Source: Heterohyrax brucei (lineage: Eukaryota; Chordata; Mammalia; Hyracoidea; Procaviidae). Taken from it: 64,000 bases of DNA. The stretch is from NCBI GenBank assembly GCA_028571685.1, contig CM053158.1, forward strand, positions 61,286,001 to 61,350,000, in the 5' to 3' direction. The notes beneath the pieces were generated by a model that had not been told where the DNA came from, made no database searches, and saw only the letters and a list, made by a program, of their open reading frames with translations. The number at the start of each line of letters is the position of its first letter. The stretch's first letter is position 1. Shown here piece by piece: positions 47,241 to 61,443 of this stretch. The translations under genes and the position numbers were made by a program.

Positions 47241-47697
47241 AAAATGAAGAAATGCCATGAAGTGAAAGATTCAATATTATTAAAATGTTAATTCTTCTGA
47301 AATTGGCTGTAGATTGAATACATTCCTGACAAAATCCCTGTAGGTTATTTGTAGGTAGCACACAGCTGTTTCTAAAATTCACATGGAAAGACAAAGGATA
47401 CAGACTAATCACTAACAACCGATTTCTGACAAAGTGAAAAGGTACTTCAACGGGGAAAACACAACCTGTTTCAACAAGTGCTGAACAATGTCATCATTAT
47501 AGAGAGATAGAGGGAAGAAGCAAAAAAGGACTACTATTCAAACTTTGTACCTTATGAAAATTTAACTCAAAAGGAATTAAAGTCTACAATTATAAAGCTT
47601 TTTGAAGAAAATCTCTGTGACACTTTTTTAGGCAAAGAGTTCTCAATAAGACAGCAAAATAACAATCCACAAGACATAATTAATAAATTATCAAGAA

Positions 47698-47858
47698 ACC
47701 AAACTCACTGACATTGAGTCAGCTGCGACTCATAGCAACCCTGTAAGACATAGTAAAACTGCCCCATAGGGTTTCTAAGGAGCAGATGACAGAATAGACT
47801 GAGCTACCAACTTTTTGGTTAGTAGCTGAACTCTTAACCATTGCAACATCAGAGTTCT
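47698..47858 (-). mobile_element. AfroSINE, minus strand, nested in L1M
   Basis: Antisense tail 'gagtcagctgcgactcatag', 'gccccatagggtttctaagg', 'actttttggttagtagctga' and head complement. Confidence 0.9.
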
Positions 47859-48359
47859 ATTAATAAGTTAAACTTTATCACAGTTAAGAACATTTGTTCT
47901 TCAAAAAGCACAATTAAGGGGAATACAAAGACACGATTCAGGGAATAAAAAGACAAGCCACAGACTGAGAAAGAAGTATCTGTAAATAACTTGTCTGTGA
48001 AGACTATACATAAAGAATCTGAAAAACTCAGTAATAAGAAAAATAAGACTTGAACAGATACTTCACAAAAGAAAATACACAGATGTAAATAACCACATAA
48101 AGCGAAGTTCAACATCATTGAAGAAATGCTCACTGAAACCACAGTCAGATGCTAACACACACCATTTGGAATGACTTAATTAAAAAAAAAATGACAACAT
48201 GAAGTACCAATGAGGACTGCAGAGCAACTGAACTCTCACAAATTGCTGGCGTTAATACAAAACAATACATCCATGCTGGAAAGCAGTTTGGTAGTTTACT
48301 TTACAGTTCTCTCTCTCCTAGGTATTTACACAAATGAAATAAAAACCTACATCCACATC

Positions 48360-48560
48360 AAGCTCAGTGTTGTTGAGTTGATTCTGACTCATAGCAACAT
48401 GGCATAGTGATTAAGTGCTATGTCTGCTAACTAGACGGCTGGCAGTTCAAATCCTCACATGCTCCTTGGATCACTAAGGGGCAGTTCTACTCTGTCCTAC
48501 AGGGTCTCTATGAGTTGGAACTGACTCAACAATAGTGAATTTGGATTTTTTTTTTACCCT
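48360..48560 (+). mobile_element. AfroSINE pair: minus-strand fragment then plus-strand copy
   Basis: The first 40 bp ('gttgagttgattctgactca') are the antisense tail of one SINE. From about 48398 a plus-strand copy follows ('tctgctaactagacggctgg', 'ggtctctatgagttggaact'), ending with a T-rich run. They form a short inverted pair. Confidence 0.85.
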
Positions 48561-49059
48561 TAATTGCCAAATGTCCCTTATCTAGGGATGTCAACTGTGA
48601 AAAATCCTACTCAGCAATTTAAAACGTAACAAAACAAACTACTGATACATGTGAAAACATGGATAAAGCTCAAATGCATAAGTGAAAGAAGTCAGACTCA
48701 AAAAGTTTTTTACATGATGTTAATTGACAGGCAAAAGTACTGGTAAAGAAACAGATCAGTGGTTGCTAGGGATAGGAGCTGAAAGGCTGGGCTGATAACA
48801 AAATAACATCAAGAAATTTTTTAGTGGCAAGGGACTTTTCTGTTTTACTGTGGCACTGGTTAATGACTGTATATGATTGTCAAAATTTTCAGCTGTACAC
48901 TAACATGGGAGAATTTTAGTGTATGGAAATTATAATTCAAAAAACAGAAAAAGCATATAATAACTAAGAAGTGAAATTCTAGATATTAGTATAGTTAGAG
49001 GGGTGGCAAAGTGGGAAAACATGATAAAGTACTTACTTTGCTAAGACTAAAACTCAATA

Positions 49060-50460
49060 GAAACTAAGTTTGAAATTCTTTCAAAATACAAAATCAAAAG
49101 GGTAAAATATGTTAGACTTGAATATTAAGTAGAGACTTTAAAAACAAAATGGAATGTAAAAAACTGATACAAAAAACTATCAATCCAAAGGAAAACATAA
49201 AAATAAATATACACACTACAGACAAAAACATTAAAAAATATGGCAAAACTAAATCTTAATATACTAACAATTACAATAAATGTAAATGGGTAAAACTGAT
49301 CAATTAAAAGACAATTTCTGAAATTAGATTAACCAATTAAATACAGAAAGAGTGTAAATAAAAAGACATATTGCACAAAGACACAGAAATGCTGGTGAGA
49401 AGATGAGGTGTAACAATACTAGGCAAATATAAACCAAAAGATGCATGGATAATAAAGACAGTATCAGACAAAATGGAATTTAAGAATGGGGGAGGAATTA
49501 CACTAGAGACAGTAAAACCTGTCATGCACTAATAAAGTGATCAATAGTACTGGAAGATACAGGCATCATACAAATAGGTCTCAGAGTAAATCAAACAACT
49601 ATGGGACCTAGAAAGAGAAAAACTTGAATTAACAACAGTACAAAACTTTGTTTCTCTCATAAAACACTGTATCAAACAGGTAAAAATTAAGCAGAGATAT
49701 TGAACACTTACATTAATCATTACTGTCATTTATTGAGTTTAACAGACACTTTTTAAAAACTAGAAATGATTCTATATACAACTGAGAGTTCACATTCTTT
49801 TCAAGCATGTTTAAAAAATTCCAGAAGTTGTCTAAGGGAGAGCCAACATATTCCAAAAGATCACTATCATACAGACAATATTTTTTAACACTAATGCAAC
49901 AAAACTGGAAATGTGTACTAAAGACTAATAAACTTTTCCAAATATTTGGAAACTAAAAAACATGCTGAATAACCACTCCATTAAAACTAAAATCTCATAT
50001 TCAGAGCTGAATGATAATAAAAACACAGAATGTAAAAATTTAAGGGATGCAGCTAAAGCACCAGTTGAAAGGAAGCTTAGCAATTTATAAAAAAATGTTA
50101 AGTAAATGGTAAAGATTAAAAGTGAACTACGCTTTTGACTCAAGAAGTTGTGACGAAAATAACTGAGGATACCAAAACAAGGAGAAAAGAAATAAGGAAA
50201 ACAGCACAAATCAAAGAAATACACAACTAAAATAACACATCAACAAAACTAAAATCTAATTCTTTGAAAAATAATAAAAGACATCTGGGTTTTGAAAAAA
50301 GCAGCAAAAAAAAAATGCCAAGAAAATATAGAACAAAAAAGAGTAAATAACCATATATGCAACAGAGAACAAAAATATAGTAAATGTATCATGAATCACA
50401 CATATTAACACATTTGAAAATCAAGATGAATCAGAGAACAAAAACAGGAAAAAAAAGTTT
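49060..50460 (+). mobile_element. Old L1M fragment (endonuclease to early RT)
   Basis: 'actaacaattacaataaatg', 'taaatgggtaaaactgatca' and later 'ggaaactaaaaaacatgctg' and 'gggatgcagctaaagcacc' follow the 5' half of an old L1 ORF2. No open frame remains. It lies in the KMT2C intron between the exons at 43 and 53 kb. Confidence 0.65.
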
Positions 50461-50919
50461 TTAACTGAACTGGTAGAAAGAGTTTTTGTTCCAAAATAAC
50501 CCGAGACACCCAGGTAATTATATATCAGTTCTTCCAAACTTTCAAGGAGATTTCTGTCTTTAACTAGTTTGGTCCAGCAACACAGTATAAGAAAACTGTA
50601 ACGATGCAGGGCTCAGAGCTACTGTAATTTTGTTTCTAAGACTACGATATTACAACAGAAAATTATAAATATTATATAGCTTATGAATACAGTCAAAACA
50701 TTAGCTAACTAAACCTAATTAAGAATTTTAAAATATGCCACAGTCAAGTAGTGATTACTGTAAACATTTTGCCTTTTACTATCTTTTTAAAATCTGTTTA
50801 CAGTGTTTTTATTTTTACTTTTTTAAATACACACTGTAGGTACAAATCTTATCATATATACACCTCAAAAATAAACTTTTTCTCCCTTTCTATTATTTAT
50901 ATTTTCACTGTTGTTTTGG
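50461..50919. other. Unassigned AT-rich sequence
   Basis: No gene or named repeat is recognised. Confidence 0.35.
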
Positions 50920-52340
50920 CATCCTTTATGAAAATAATTTATTTAACTATAGTGATATTTATCAATCTTTTTTATAAGTGCTTTCTGTTTTTTGTTTTCA
51001 AAAGGTTTTTCTTTATTCCACAGTGATAAAAAATTTCTACATTAACTCCTAAAAACTTTATTGCTTTGCCTTTCACATTTAAGTCTATAACCCAATTTAA
51101 ATTGACACAAATAAACCTTCACTTCCTTTCTTTTGTTTTAGTTTGGATATCTAATTGTCACAGTACAATTATTGAAGAGGATATTCCCACTTACACATGC
51201 TGCCACTTTGTGATAAATAATCTATCCCTATTTTACTTATATATCTGTTTGTAGCTTACACTATTTGATTCCACTTATCTATTTGTTTACCCCTCTGGTA
51301 ATACAACACTGACTCAATTACTAGGGTGTTATGAAGTCTTTGTATCTAATAAAGCAACTCTCCCTATTCTTCCATATGAGTATTCTGGCTTATACTGTTT
51401 TTTGCATAGTCAAATACTTTTTTTTAACCAGTTTGCCAATGTAAGAGTAACTGTAAAAATTTTGACTAGGATTTTCTTGAATCATGATCAAATAGAAAAT
51501 AACATTTTTAAAATACTAACTCTCCCAAAACATGAATTTAGTATTTCTATTATTCAGTGTCATTTAGTATCTTTCCATATAAAGTTTTATAATTTTATAA
51601 AGAACTTACCTTTTTGCATACCTGACTACTGATATAATTTGAAACTATCAGAAAATAATATCCTAAGAAACACTGTTTACATCCATCTCTTACATACAGA
51701 AATAAGCTCTTTGCATTTTGATTTTCTATCAAGCAATCTTGCTTAAATTTTATTATAATAAATTATCTATATATTCTTTAAACATTTTATGCATTAGATG
51801 ATTAAAATTCAGTGAATTCAAATGACTCATTTTATTTGAAGGAAACTGGAGTACCATAGCCAAAGCCACTGCTGTTGAGTCGATTCTAACTCCCATCAAC
51901 CCTAAAGTACATAGTGGAACTGCTCCATACAGTTTCCAAAGAGAGCCTGGCAGATTTGAAGTGCTAACCTTTCAGTTAGTGGACATAGCACTCTATGACT
52001 ACATTACCAGAGTTTCCAACTAGGGTCCAGGAAAAATAATAGTGAAAAAGTGGCAGAATTTGCACTAAAAGCCAAGTCTTTTATCTACAACATACTATGT
52101 ATCTGCGGAGTGTATATTCTTTTTCTTACCTAATGATGGTAGCAGTGTAGTCCAGAAGAAATAAATAATATTAGTATTATCCACTAATCCCTCACAAATT
52201 TATTCCTCTGTAAGGTGTGAGCATCAGTCTAACTTTATTTTTTAAGTGGATAGCCAGCTATCTCAATGTCATTTATTGAATAATCTATTTTTTCCTAATA
52301 GTCATTACTGAATGATCTATTGTTTTCTACTAGTTTGAAA
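50920..52340 (-). mobile_element. Old L1M ORF2 fragment, minus strand
   Basis: The antisense pattern of old L1 ORF2 is visible: 'aagtctataacccaatttaaa', 'gttgaagaggatatt'-type, 'tttccatataaagtttta', and around 52240-52300 'tagccagctatctcaatgtcatt'. An AfroSINE splits it at 51857-52020. Strongly decayed. Confidence 0.55.
51857..52020 (-). mobile_element. AfroSINE, minus strand
   Basis: Antisense tail 'gctgttgagtcgattctaac', 'gtggaactgctccatacagt', 'aacctttcagttagtggaca' and head complement 'accagagtttcc'. Confidence 0.9.
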
Positions 52341-53256
52341 AGTCATAATTATTACAAATTAAATTTTCATTGATACATAAGTAGCTTTTAATTTTCATTC
52401 TTTCAAGAACTATTTGATTAGGACAAATTAAATTCTGGCACTGTACACAGCAAAGAGGAACACACAAGTAAGTTAACGTAGTCCTTTTTTTTTTTATTAT
52501 GATTGAATGAAAATGTACATTCCTGTATAAATTCAATTAGATCTGCAGAATAATCAAGCAAGGGGCTACAAAAGGTTCTAGAAGTAGGCCTAGAGGATAT
52601 ATAGAATGCTTTCAAGTTTCTAAGATAAACTAGAAAACATGCTACATTCCGTGTTTCTCAATTCTAAGGTGCATTTACCATCACTAATTTCTACAGAGTA
52701 AAAACTAAAGAAAAGACAAGCTTATGCTAGTTTCAATCAAACTCCAAAGCAGCGGTAAAATTTTAGATTAATTCTAATTCTGAATCCCGAACTCTTGAGT
52801 GGTTTCAGACAACCTTAAGAGTGACCTGTCGAGTATGCTTCCGAATGGAGAGTTCAAACAGAGAGACAGGGACAAAAGGATATGGAGTTCAAGGAAAGGT
52901 AAACCCTAGAATTATGAATGCAGGATTCATGAGCACACAGACATCTGAGGACTCAGCCCTCCAGACCCAAAAATCATACAGGTAGAGAGTCTACTAGATG
53001 CCAGCAAAAGACATGAGAGGAGGGAGGTATGCAGAAAGCAAAAGCAGAAAAACATTTCAAGAAGATGGGGCAATCAACCAATGGAGATGTCACAGTTTTA
53101 TTCACATCTTTCAAATAAAGGCTAAAAATCGTAAGACAATTGTAAGGTACTAAATAATAAAATTTCATCCAGATTTACTCTTTAGCTTGTGCTTTCTAAA
53201 TTTTCTCCAGGTCTAACTCATTGTCCTTCTGGTCACTACTACAGTCATGCTCTAAC
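52341..53256. other. KMT2C intron flank, no feature seen
   Basis: A T-run at 52486-52495 and otherwise unique AT-rich sequence. No repeat family assigned. Confidence 0.4.
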
Positions 53257-53392
53257 CTGATTTTGGCTTCCACACCAACAGAGACCATGGAGCTGGCAGA
53301 CTCCTCAGACACAGAACTCTGACGAGATGGAACTGGTTGTTTGTTGTCCACTTCTGCTTCAGCATCCTCCTCTGCAGACTGTTCTTTGATTT
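53257..53392 (-). CDS. KMT2C: KMT2C coding exon (probably exon 3)
   Basis: This 136 nt minus-strand exon has acceptor 'ttaccattaagcag' and donor GTTAGA. Two bases complete a glutamate codon, then it encodes 'IKEQSAEEDAEAEVDN', 'KQPVPSRQSSVSEESASSM' and 'VSVGVEAKI', ending two bases into a serine codon that the 43022 exon completes. The segment is the acidic, serine-rich stretch before the first PHD finger. Compared with the human protein as I recall it, there is one residue fewer and several conservative changes. The next upstream exon is not in the window, so that intron is longer than 10.6 kb and contains the ERV. Confidence 0.94.
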
Positions 53393-54763
53393 CTGCTTAA
53401 TGGTAAGAGGATACACAGAGTCATTTTGTATGCATATCAATGAATTTATGTATAAAATATATACTGTAGTGGGGAAAAAATCAAATCTATGGTTTTTCTT
53501 CATGAGGAAAGTTTAGATGCACAATAAACAGCACTGTTCATATGTATTTCCTACTAAAAATAATAAAAATGTAAGACATGGCATATTTTTTCCTTGTGCC
53601 CAAATTACAAGTGACTCAGAAGTTTAGACTAACAATAATGATCTTATTTTTAAGATTATACTAATTCATCTATAAACAAATATATTTAACTCCAGTATCG
53701 GCTTCTCACAGCATGATCCACATGTCACAAAAGTTTTTATTACGGCAGTCCTCCAGCCATGGTGTTGGTGACCATGAGAATCTAATAAGAGTCACTTGGG
53801 TTATTAAATTACATTCCATCCCTTGCCCCAGTTATCACCCCAAACTGGATTAACAGGGCTACATTCCACTCCCTGTCTCTGGGGTAGAAATTCAATTATT
53901 CCAAAGATTTCAGAAAGATAATGGTATTTTGAAAAGTTTACACTGTTTGATAAGATGGAACAGAATCTTCTGATTCCCTGTTATTGTTCTGTGACAACCT
54001 TTAGATGCCAATACCTTTGAAATGTTGCTATAAAAACCTCTAAAAATGTAATCCATGTGGGACAGTTTTTTGGAGAAGCTATTCTCATTGTTCCTCCAGG
54101 TTTGTTGTCTTATCCTTGAACCCTTCGCCATCTCTGAATTTTTGGCTACACTGACAGGCAGAATGAACTTGCTTTGGTTCAGCAACAATGGTAGCAGCTT
54201 CTATATTAATTAGGCCATAAGTTAAACTGCCATAAGAGGCGCAAAACAGAGCCTGGCTTAACTCAGAAAACTGATTTTTTGTTATGTACTATTTCTGAAC
54301 ACCAAAGATCCGAACTGGAGTAAAGAGGGCATCTTTACTCCTCATGGTAATTTATACACCCAAGGTTCCTTCCACCTTGTTCCTCTCCAAGCCCTGAGGC
54401 CTTGCCCTCATCTACATCCTTGAAGCTGAGTGGCTGTCACGTCCAGGTTCCTGATCAAATGGGAGAAAAGAATTTAGTGCAGAGAAAATGATTTCCTTAT
54501 AAGTGATGTGGAAATTACACTGACTTCTGCTCAAATTCTTCTTGGTGTGAACTTGCCATGCTTGGCTGAAAAATAAATAGGCAGCAATCTTTTTAGCTCA
54601 GCAGCTCTGAGTTCTGCTGAAATTCAAATGGTATGCAAGAAGAAAACAGATTTCATCCTTTCCTCATTTTTCTGCAATTGTTTGTCTTACATTGTTTTTT
54701 ATTTTGGATTACCTTTTTGGTGATACCAGACGCATATATTTTCTCTCACACTATAAGGTACTT
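53393..54763. other. KMT2C intron, unassigned
   Basis: No gene or named repeat is recognised. Scattered stretches (53690-53900, 54380-54480) are less AT-rich and may be old repeats. Confidence 0.35.
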
Positions 54764-55200
54764 GCCATGGACTGAATTGTGTGTTACCCCAAAATCTATA
54801 GCAATTTGGTTGGGCTAGGATTCCTGGTATTATGTGATGTTTCTCCATGGTGGAACTCCTGCCTCTACGACATTAATGGGGTGGATGGGCAGCAGCTGTG
54901 TTGGTGTGGTGGAGTTTAACATGGGGAGATTGTATGTATATTGGGGCAGCCTCTTGGGATATAAAAGAATGGGATACAACATGAATTTTAGGGAACCTCA
55001 TACAACCAAGAAAGCAACACCGAGAGCAGGGCATGTCATCTGGACCTGAGATTCCTGTACCAGGATGCTCTCATATTGCCTTTTAGCCTACTGTGATACT
55101 TTCTTATGTTGAATTTTGATTTGTAGCTTACCAAACTGTGCCAAAATAAAATGCCTCTTTTTAAAGCCATCCACTTGTGGTATTTCTCTTACAGCAGAAA
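54764..55200 (+). mobile_element. Solo LTR, MaLR type, older copy
   Basis: 'gccatggactgaattgtgtg' is the usual MaLR start, and the 3' end has 'aaaataaaatgcctcttttt' followed by 'aagccatccacttgtggtat', parallel to the LTR at 37732-38232. I could not find a clean target duplication, so the ends are approximate. Confidence 0.72.
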
Positions 55201-55264
55201 TAGTTCTTTTCTACTCATGTCTGTCATACAGAAATTTTAAATTTTAATATATTCCACACCTAGA

Positions 55265-55810
55265 TTACATACTCATAAGAGTTTAAAGCAAGAACTTAAA
55301 CTGATACTGTACACTACTGTTCATGGCAGCATTATTCACAAGAATCAAAAGATGGAAACAACCTAAATATCTACCGACAGATGAATGAATAGTATATACA
55401 CACAATGGAGTTATCTGGCCATAAAAAGAAATAAAGTTTCAATACATTCTACCTATATAGATTAATCTTGAAACTATCATGCTGAGTGAAATAAGTCAGT
55501 TACAAAAGCACACACATTGTACAATCCCAGTCCTATAAAAAAAATCTAGAAATGACAACCACAGATAGACAAAAGTTTATTTGTGGCTTCCAGGAGCTGG
55601 AAAGAGGAAGAAATGGGGAGTTATTGCTTAAAGAGGTACTGTGCTCCCAGGTAAAGGTAAGGTAAAGAAAAGGTAAAGAAAAGCATGGAAACGGACAGTG
55701 GTGATGGCTGTACAACATGGTTAATGTAATTAATGTCACTGAACTGCACACTTAAAAATGTTTAAAACAACAAATGTTTTACAATTTTTTTATTTTAATG
55801 TAATAAAATC
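55265..55810 (+). mobile_element. Old L1M 3' end
   Basis: 'catggcagcattattcacaa', 'gatggaaacaacctaaat', 'gctgagtgaaataagtcag', then 'gtaattaatgtcactgaact' and an AT-rich tail: the 3' end of an old mammalian L1. No coding frame remains. Confidence 0.8.
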
Positions 55811-55870
55811 TTATAATCCTCTTGATAAAATGTCTTACATATTTGTAGACCTGTTTGAGATCCCACAATT

Positions 55871-56239
55871 TGAGGGGACTCTGTCCCTGAAATACAAGGA
55901 TATCATTGAGCAGACTCTGTCCCTGAAATTCAGGTAGGTCATCTTATCACGTGATCAGACCTTGCCATTAACTGAAAACAGCCTGGAATGCATGCCCTAC
56001 AGGGACGACCAAAAACATCCTGGTATGCTCCACTTAGTATAACCATAAATAACTTTGCATCAAATCACCCCTTATTTCTTCATTGGTACTTTAAAACTAT
56101 AAAACCTGCCCCATCGGCTACTGGGTGGACTGAAGCCACCCTCAGCTCAGACCTCACTCTTTTTCTCTTCAAATAAACTTCACTGGATCCTCAGACTGGT
56201 GTGTCTCTGCCTCTGTTTGAGGCCACTCTCTCCCCTACA
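55871..56239 (+). mobile_element. Solo retroviral LTR with 5 bp target duplication
   Basis: This 369 bp LTR starts TGAGGGGACT and ends CCCTACA, flanked by CAATT at 55866-55870 and 56240-56244. It contains a TATA-like 'aactataaaacc' (56095-56106) and a polyadenylation signal AATAAA at about 56172. 'gactctgtccctgaaat' occurs twice near the start. It is unrelated in sequence to the LTRs of the neighbouring provirus. The family is not certain; the structure fits a class I LTR. Confidence 0.72.
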
Positions 56240-56465
56240 CAATTAAGTCCACAAACGTAGTTGTTGTAAGTATCTCTTTGCTGAATATCACCACATTCAC
56301 CTTCAAAGTACTCTCTTTGGTAAGCTGTGCACTGATGCCAGCACTTAGTCTACCCCTACAAAGCAATTTTGGAACTCTTTCTGGAACGGCCATTGCATAC
56401 GGTGGCATGCTGACAAGTTCATAGATTCAACTGCACAGCCAGTAAACAAATAACTATATTGGAAC

Positions 56466-56901
56466 TGTTGAAATGAGGCATAAGTGACTCCATTTTGAGG
56501 AAGGGTGCAGTAAAAATTGAAGGTATTAAAGAAAGCCCCAGGAAACAACTTAATAGCAGAAAATACCATAGAGTAATCTCACCCTTTGTCTTACAAAACA
56601 TCTGTCACAAGACAAAGCCTGGGGACAACCTTGCAAGTGACCCCTAGACCTTGACCACATTTTACAATTAACAGGAATTCCAGGTGGCCTTAACCAATCA
56701 ATGTAAAGGTCAGTTCCCCTCCCTGCTCTGTAATCTCACCACTTAAATACTGGGTGCTGAGGAAACTCAGGGTCACCCCCTGCTCTGCATAGTTTGGGGT
56801 GCATCCCTGGTGCACCAGTCTTTTTCTTATTGGGCATATTTTTAATAAAATTTTACCTTTCAAGAAATTCTGGGTCACGTCTGGAAATCCAAACCCCAAC
56901 A
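56466..56901 (+). mobile_element. ERV 5' LTR
   Basis: 436 bp from TGTTGAAATG to CCCCAACA. It has a TATA-like TTAAATA at 56743-56749 and AATAAA at 56844-56849. Compared with the 3' LTR I count about 22 base differences and a few short indels, which means a moderately old insertion. It drives transcription in the plus sense, opposite to KMT2C. Confidence 0.92.
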
Positions 56902-56903
56902 TT

Positions 56904-56921
56904 TGGGGGCTCATCCAGAAT
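56904..56921 (+). promoter_or_regulatory. ERV primer binding site, proline tRNA type
   Basis: TGGGGGCTCATCCAGAAT starts two bases after the LTR end. The gammaretroviral proline-tRNA site is TGGGGGCTCGTCCGGGAT, so three positions have changed. This is where minus-strand DNA synthesis would be primed. Confidence 0.88.
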
Positions 56922-57318
56922 TTCAAGAGCAATCTCCGCGGCCAGCCGATCTGGTTTGAACCTCACCGGTGAGACTGGGTATTTTTTTAATCTCTGTGCT
57001 TGAGCTCTGGTTCTGGGACTCACAAGAGAGAATCTGGACGCAGAATTGCTCTCTCAGTCGGAGACTGCAGGATGCCCCAGCTCTCCATCTGGGTGGGCGC
57101 CGCTAGTTCCTTTCTCAGTTCTGCAGCACAAAGTCCCGCAGATGCAAAGTAGCGTCCTGGTCTGGTTTTTGTTTCGTTTTCGACCAGTCCGTGTCTGTTC
57201 CATTGTCTGTCTGATTGGGCTGTTTGTTCTCATTGTTACTTTTGCTCCATGACCAGTCCATGTCTGTTCTGTTGTCCATCTGATTGTACTGCTTGTCCTG
57301 ATTGTTACTTTTGCCACC
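56922..57318 (+). other. ERV leader region
   Basis: The 5' untranslated leader, where a packaging signal would be expected. 57180-57320 contains two related blocks around 'gaccagtccgtgtctgttcc' and 'gaccagtccatgtctgttct', a ~65 bp tandem repeat with 'cattgttacttttgc' after each. Confidence 0.6.
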
Positions 57319-58829
57319 ATGGAGTAATCTTCTTCTCACACCCCTAGACCTCTTCCTTGACCACTTTTCAGATTTCCAGAAATGAGCCCAAGACTTCAGC
57401 AAGAAGCAGCCAGGAAAGCTTCACACCCTCTGTAAACTGGAATGGCCAGCCTTTGATACTGGATGGCCGCCCGTGGGATCCTTAGACATTAACCAAAACC
57501 ATTCTGTTTTCCAGGTCATCTTTGGTGATCCTGGTCACCCTGATCAGATGCCATACATTGTTACCTGGCAGGATACCCTTCAGGTGGCTACCTGTGTGGC
57601 TGCAACCCTACGTTCCCCCTAAACAGCCTCCTACAACTCTGGTGGTTCAGGGCTCCTCGAAACCCTCTCCAGCTCCCCTTCCTCCATCTAATTCTCCTAA
57701 CCCAGATAACCTATTGGGTCTCCCACCTCTCTACCTCCCAGTTCCCACTGCTGCTGGGACCGAGGGAGCCGAAGCCAGCTGCCGCAGCCTGTATAGGGTC
57801 CCCGCGGACTCTCCAGTCCCGACTGCTCCCCTGATCCCCGCCACTTCTGCAGCACCACCTTCCTCTGACCTCCAGAGCCCAGTCCATACCCACTCGGGTC
57901 AATCCTTCCAGCCATCCACAGAGCCCTCCTCTCACGTCTTTCCCTTATATGCTATAGGGCACATGACTGAGGCAGGGAGCCCCTTTTTAGTCTATACTCC
58001 TTTTACTATAAAAGGAAAATGCAAAGCCCTCCCTTCTCTGAGAAGCCCCAAGTCCTGATCTCCCTGTTGGAGATCATCTTTGTGACACATCAGCCAACCT
58101 GGGAGGATGTGCAACAGCTCCTCCAGACTCTCTTCACTACTGAAGAGAGGGACAGGATTGTGTCCCTGGCCAGGAAGCAGGTACCAGGAGTAGACAGCCG
58201 CTTCTCGAGTGACCTGGATGAGATTAATCATGTTTTTTTCTCTAACCCATACAGACTGGGACCCGAACACCACTACAGGTAAGCAGCGCCTAACTGTCTA
58301 CCACCAGGTTCTAATGGGGGGGGTCTCCAGTTCGCTGCTGGGCACCCCACAAATTTTTCTAAAGTAACCCAAGCAGGAACCCTCAGAGTCTCCAGCAGCC
58401 TTTTTAGAGCAGTTAATGGAGGCATATCGCACATATACTCCCACTGATCCTGAATCCCCCAAGAACCAGCAAGCCGTCAATATTGCCTTCGTGGGCTAGT
58501 CAGCCCCTGACATTAAAAAGAAGATCCAGAAAACAGAAGTATTTGAAGGTAAAAATCTGTCCAAACTGCTGGAGATCACCATGAAGACCTTCAACAACCG
58601 TGAACAGCCAGAGGATAAGCAGGCCAAAGAGGTGACCAGAATCCTTCTGGCGGAAGGCCAGGGCCGCGCACCGCTGCGACCTTGGGAAAAGAAACCAGAT
58701 CAGATGAGGAAGCCAGGAAAGCCTACCTTGCAGAGAAACCAGTGTGCCTACTGCAAGAAAATCAGACACTGGAAGGGTGAGTGCCCCAAAACAAAGCCCC
58801 CTCCAAAGGTTCTTAACCTAGAGGCCTGA
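57319..58829 (+). pseudogene. gag: ERV gag, broken
   Basis: Gag is the structural polyprotein. The start region reads ATG GAG TAA, so it stops at once. Matrix-like text follows in another frame ('TPLDLFLDHFSDFQ', 'GDPGHPDQMPYIVTWQD'). A proline-rich region lies at 57600-57950. Capsid text appears at 58050-58280 ('FVTHQPTWEDVQQLLQTLFT', 'EERDRIVSLARK') and the major homology region near 58390-58450 ('ESPAAFLEQLMEAYRTYTPT'). Nucleocapsid at 58581-58829 has one zinc knuckle of the C-x2-C-x4-H-x4-C form (CAYCKKIRHWKGEC). It ends at TGA 58827-58829, and pol continues in the same frame. Several frameshifts. Confidence 0.88.
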
Positions 58830-59240
58830 GGGTGTCAGGGCTCCCCGGTCCCCCCTGAGTCCACAGTAACCTTAAAAGTAGGGGGACACCCAGTAGAATT
58901 CATGGTCGACACCAGGGCTAGTGACTCAGTTCTGATTGAACCCCTGGGGCTTGCAACTGAAGCCAAGACCTTGATACAGGGAGCTACTGGGACTAATGCC
59001 TACTTATGGACTGACGAACGAAAGGCAGATTTGGGGGCTAAGACTCTTTCCCACTCATTTATAGTAATGCCTGAATGCCCGAACCCTTTACTTGGAAGAC
59101 ACTTGTTATCAAAAATGCAGGCGACTATCCACTTTCCTGGGGATCATGCTTACCTGACACCCCAAGTCAACATGATAGCCCCTTTAGAGGAAGAACACAG
59201 ATTTTATGTTCTGACAGGTGCCCCCACTCTTTCCTCCTGA
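58830..59240 (+). pseudogene. pro: ERV protease region, active site altered
   Basis: Read in the gag nucleocapsid frame, directly after the TGA. 'VGGHPVEFMVDTRASDSVL' holds the aspartic protease active site, but DTG has become DTR. 'LLGRHLLSKMQA' is the C-terminal part of the fold. The frame stops at 59238-59240, and RT continues in another frame from about 59220. Inactive by the active-site change alone. Confidence 0.86.

Positions 59241-61443
<2,203 letters not shown>

Larger units (their letters stand above)
45320..48950 (+). mobile_element. Old L1M ORF2 to 3' end, with nested insertions
   Basis: The ORF2 order can be followed in pieces: 'gatgcagctacaacagtgct' (45681), the RT segment with 'ggcatgcaaggctggtttag' (46501) and 'gattctgaaaaaattcaaca' (46590), then 'attcacatggaaagacaaag' (47378), 'gtggttgctagggatagga' (48758) and an A-rich end near 48950. 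It is interrupted by an unclassified repeat at about 46740-47240 and by AfroSINEs. Every frame is broken. Confidence 0.75.

Noticed and set aside
57522..58058. 178-residue frame as a host proline-rich protein
   Set aside because: It lies between the matrix and capsid parts of the ERV gag and is the usual proline-rich gag segment read in a shifted frame.
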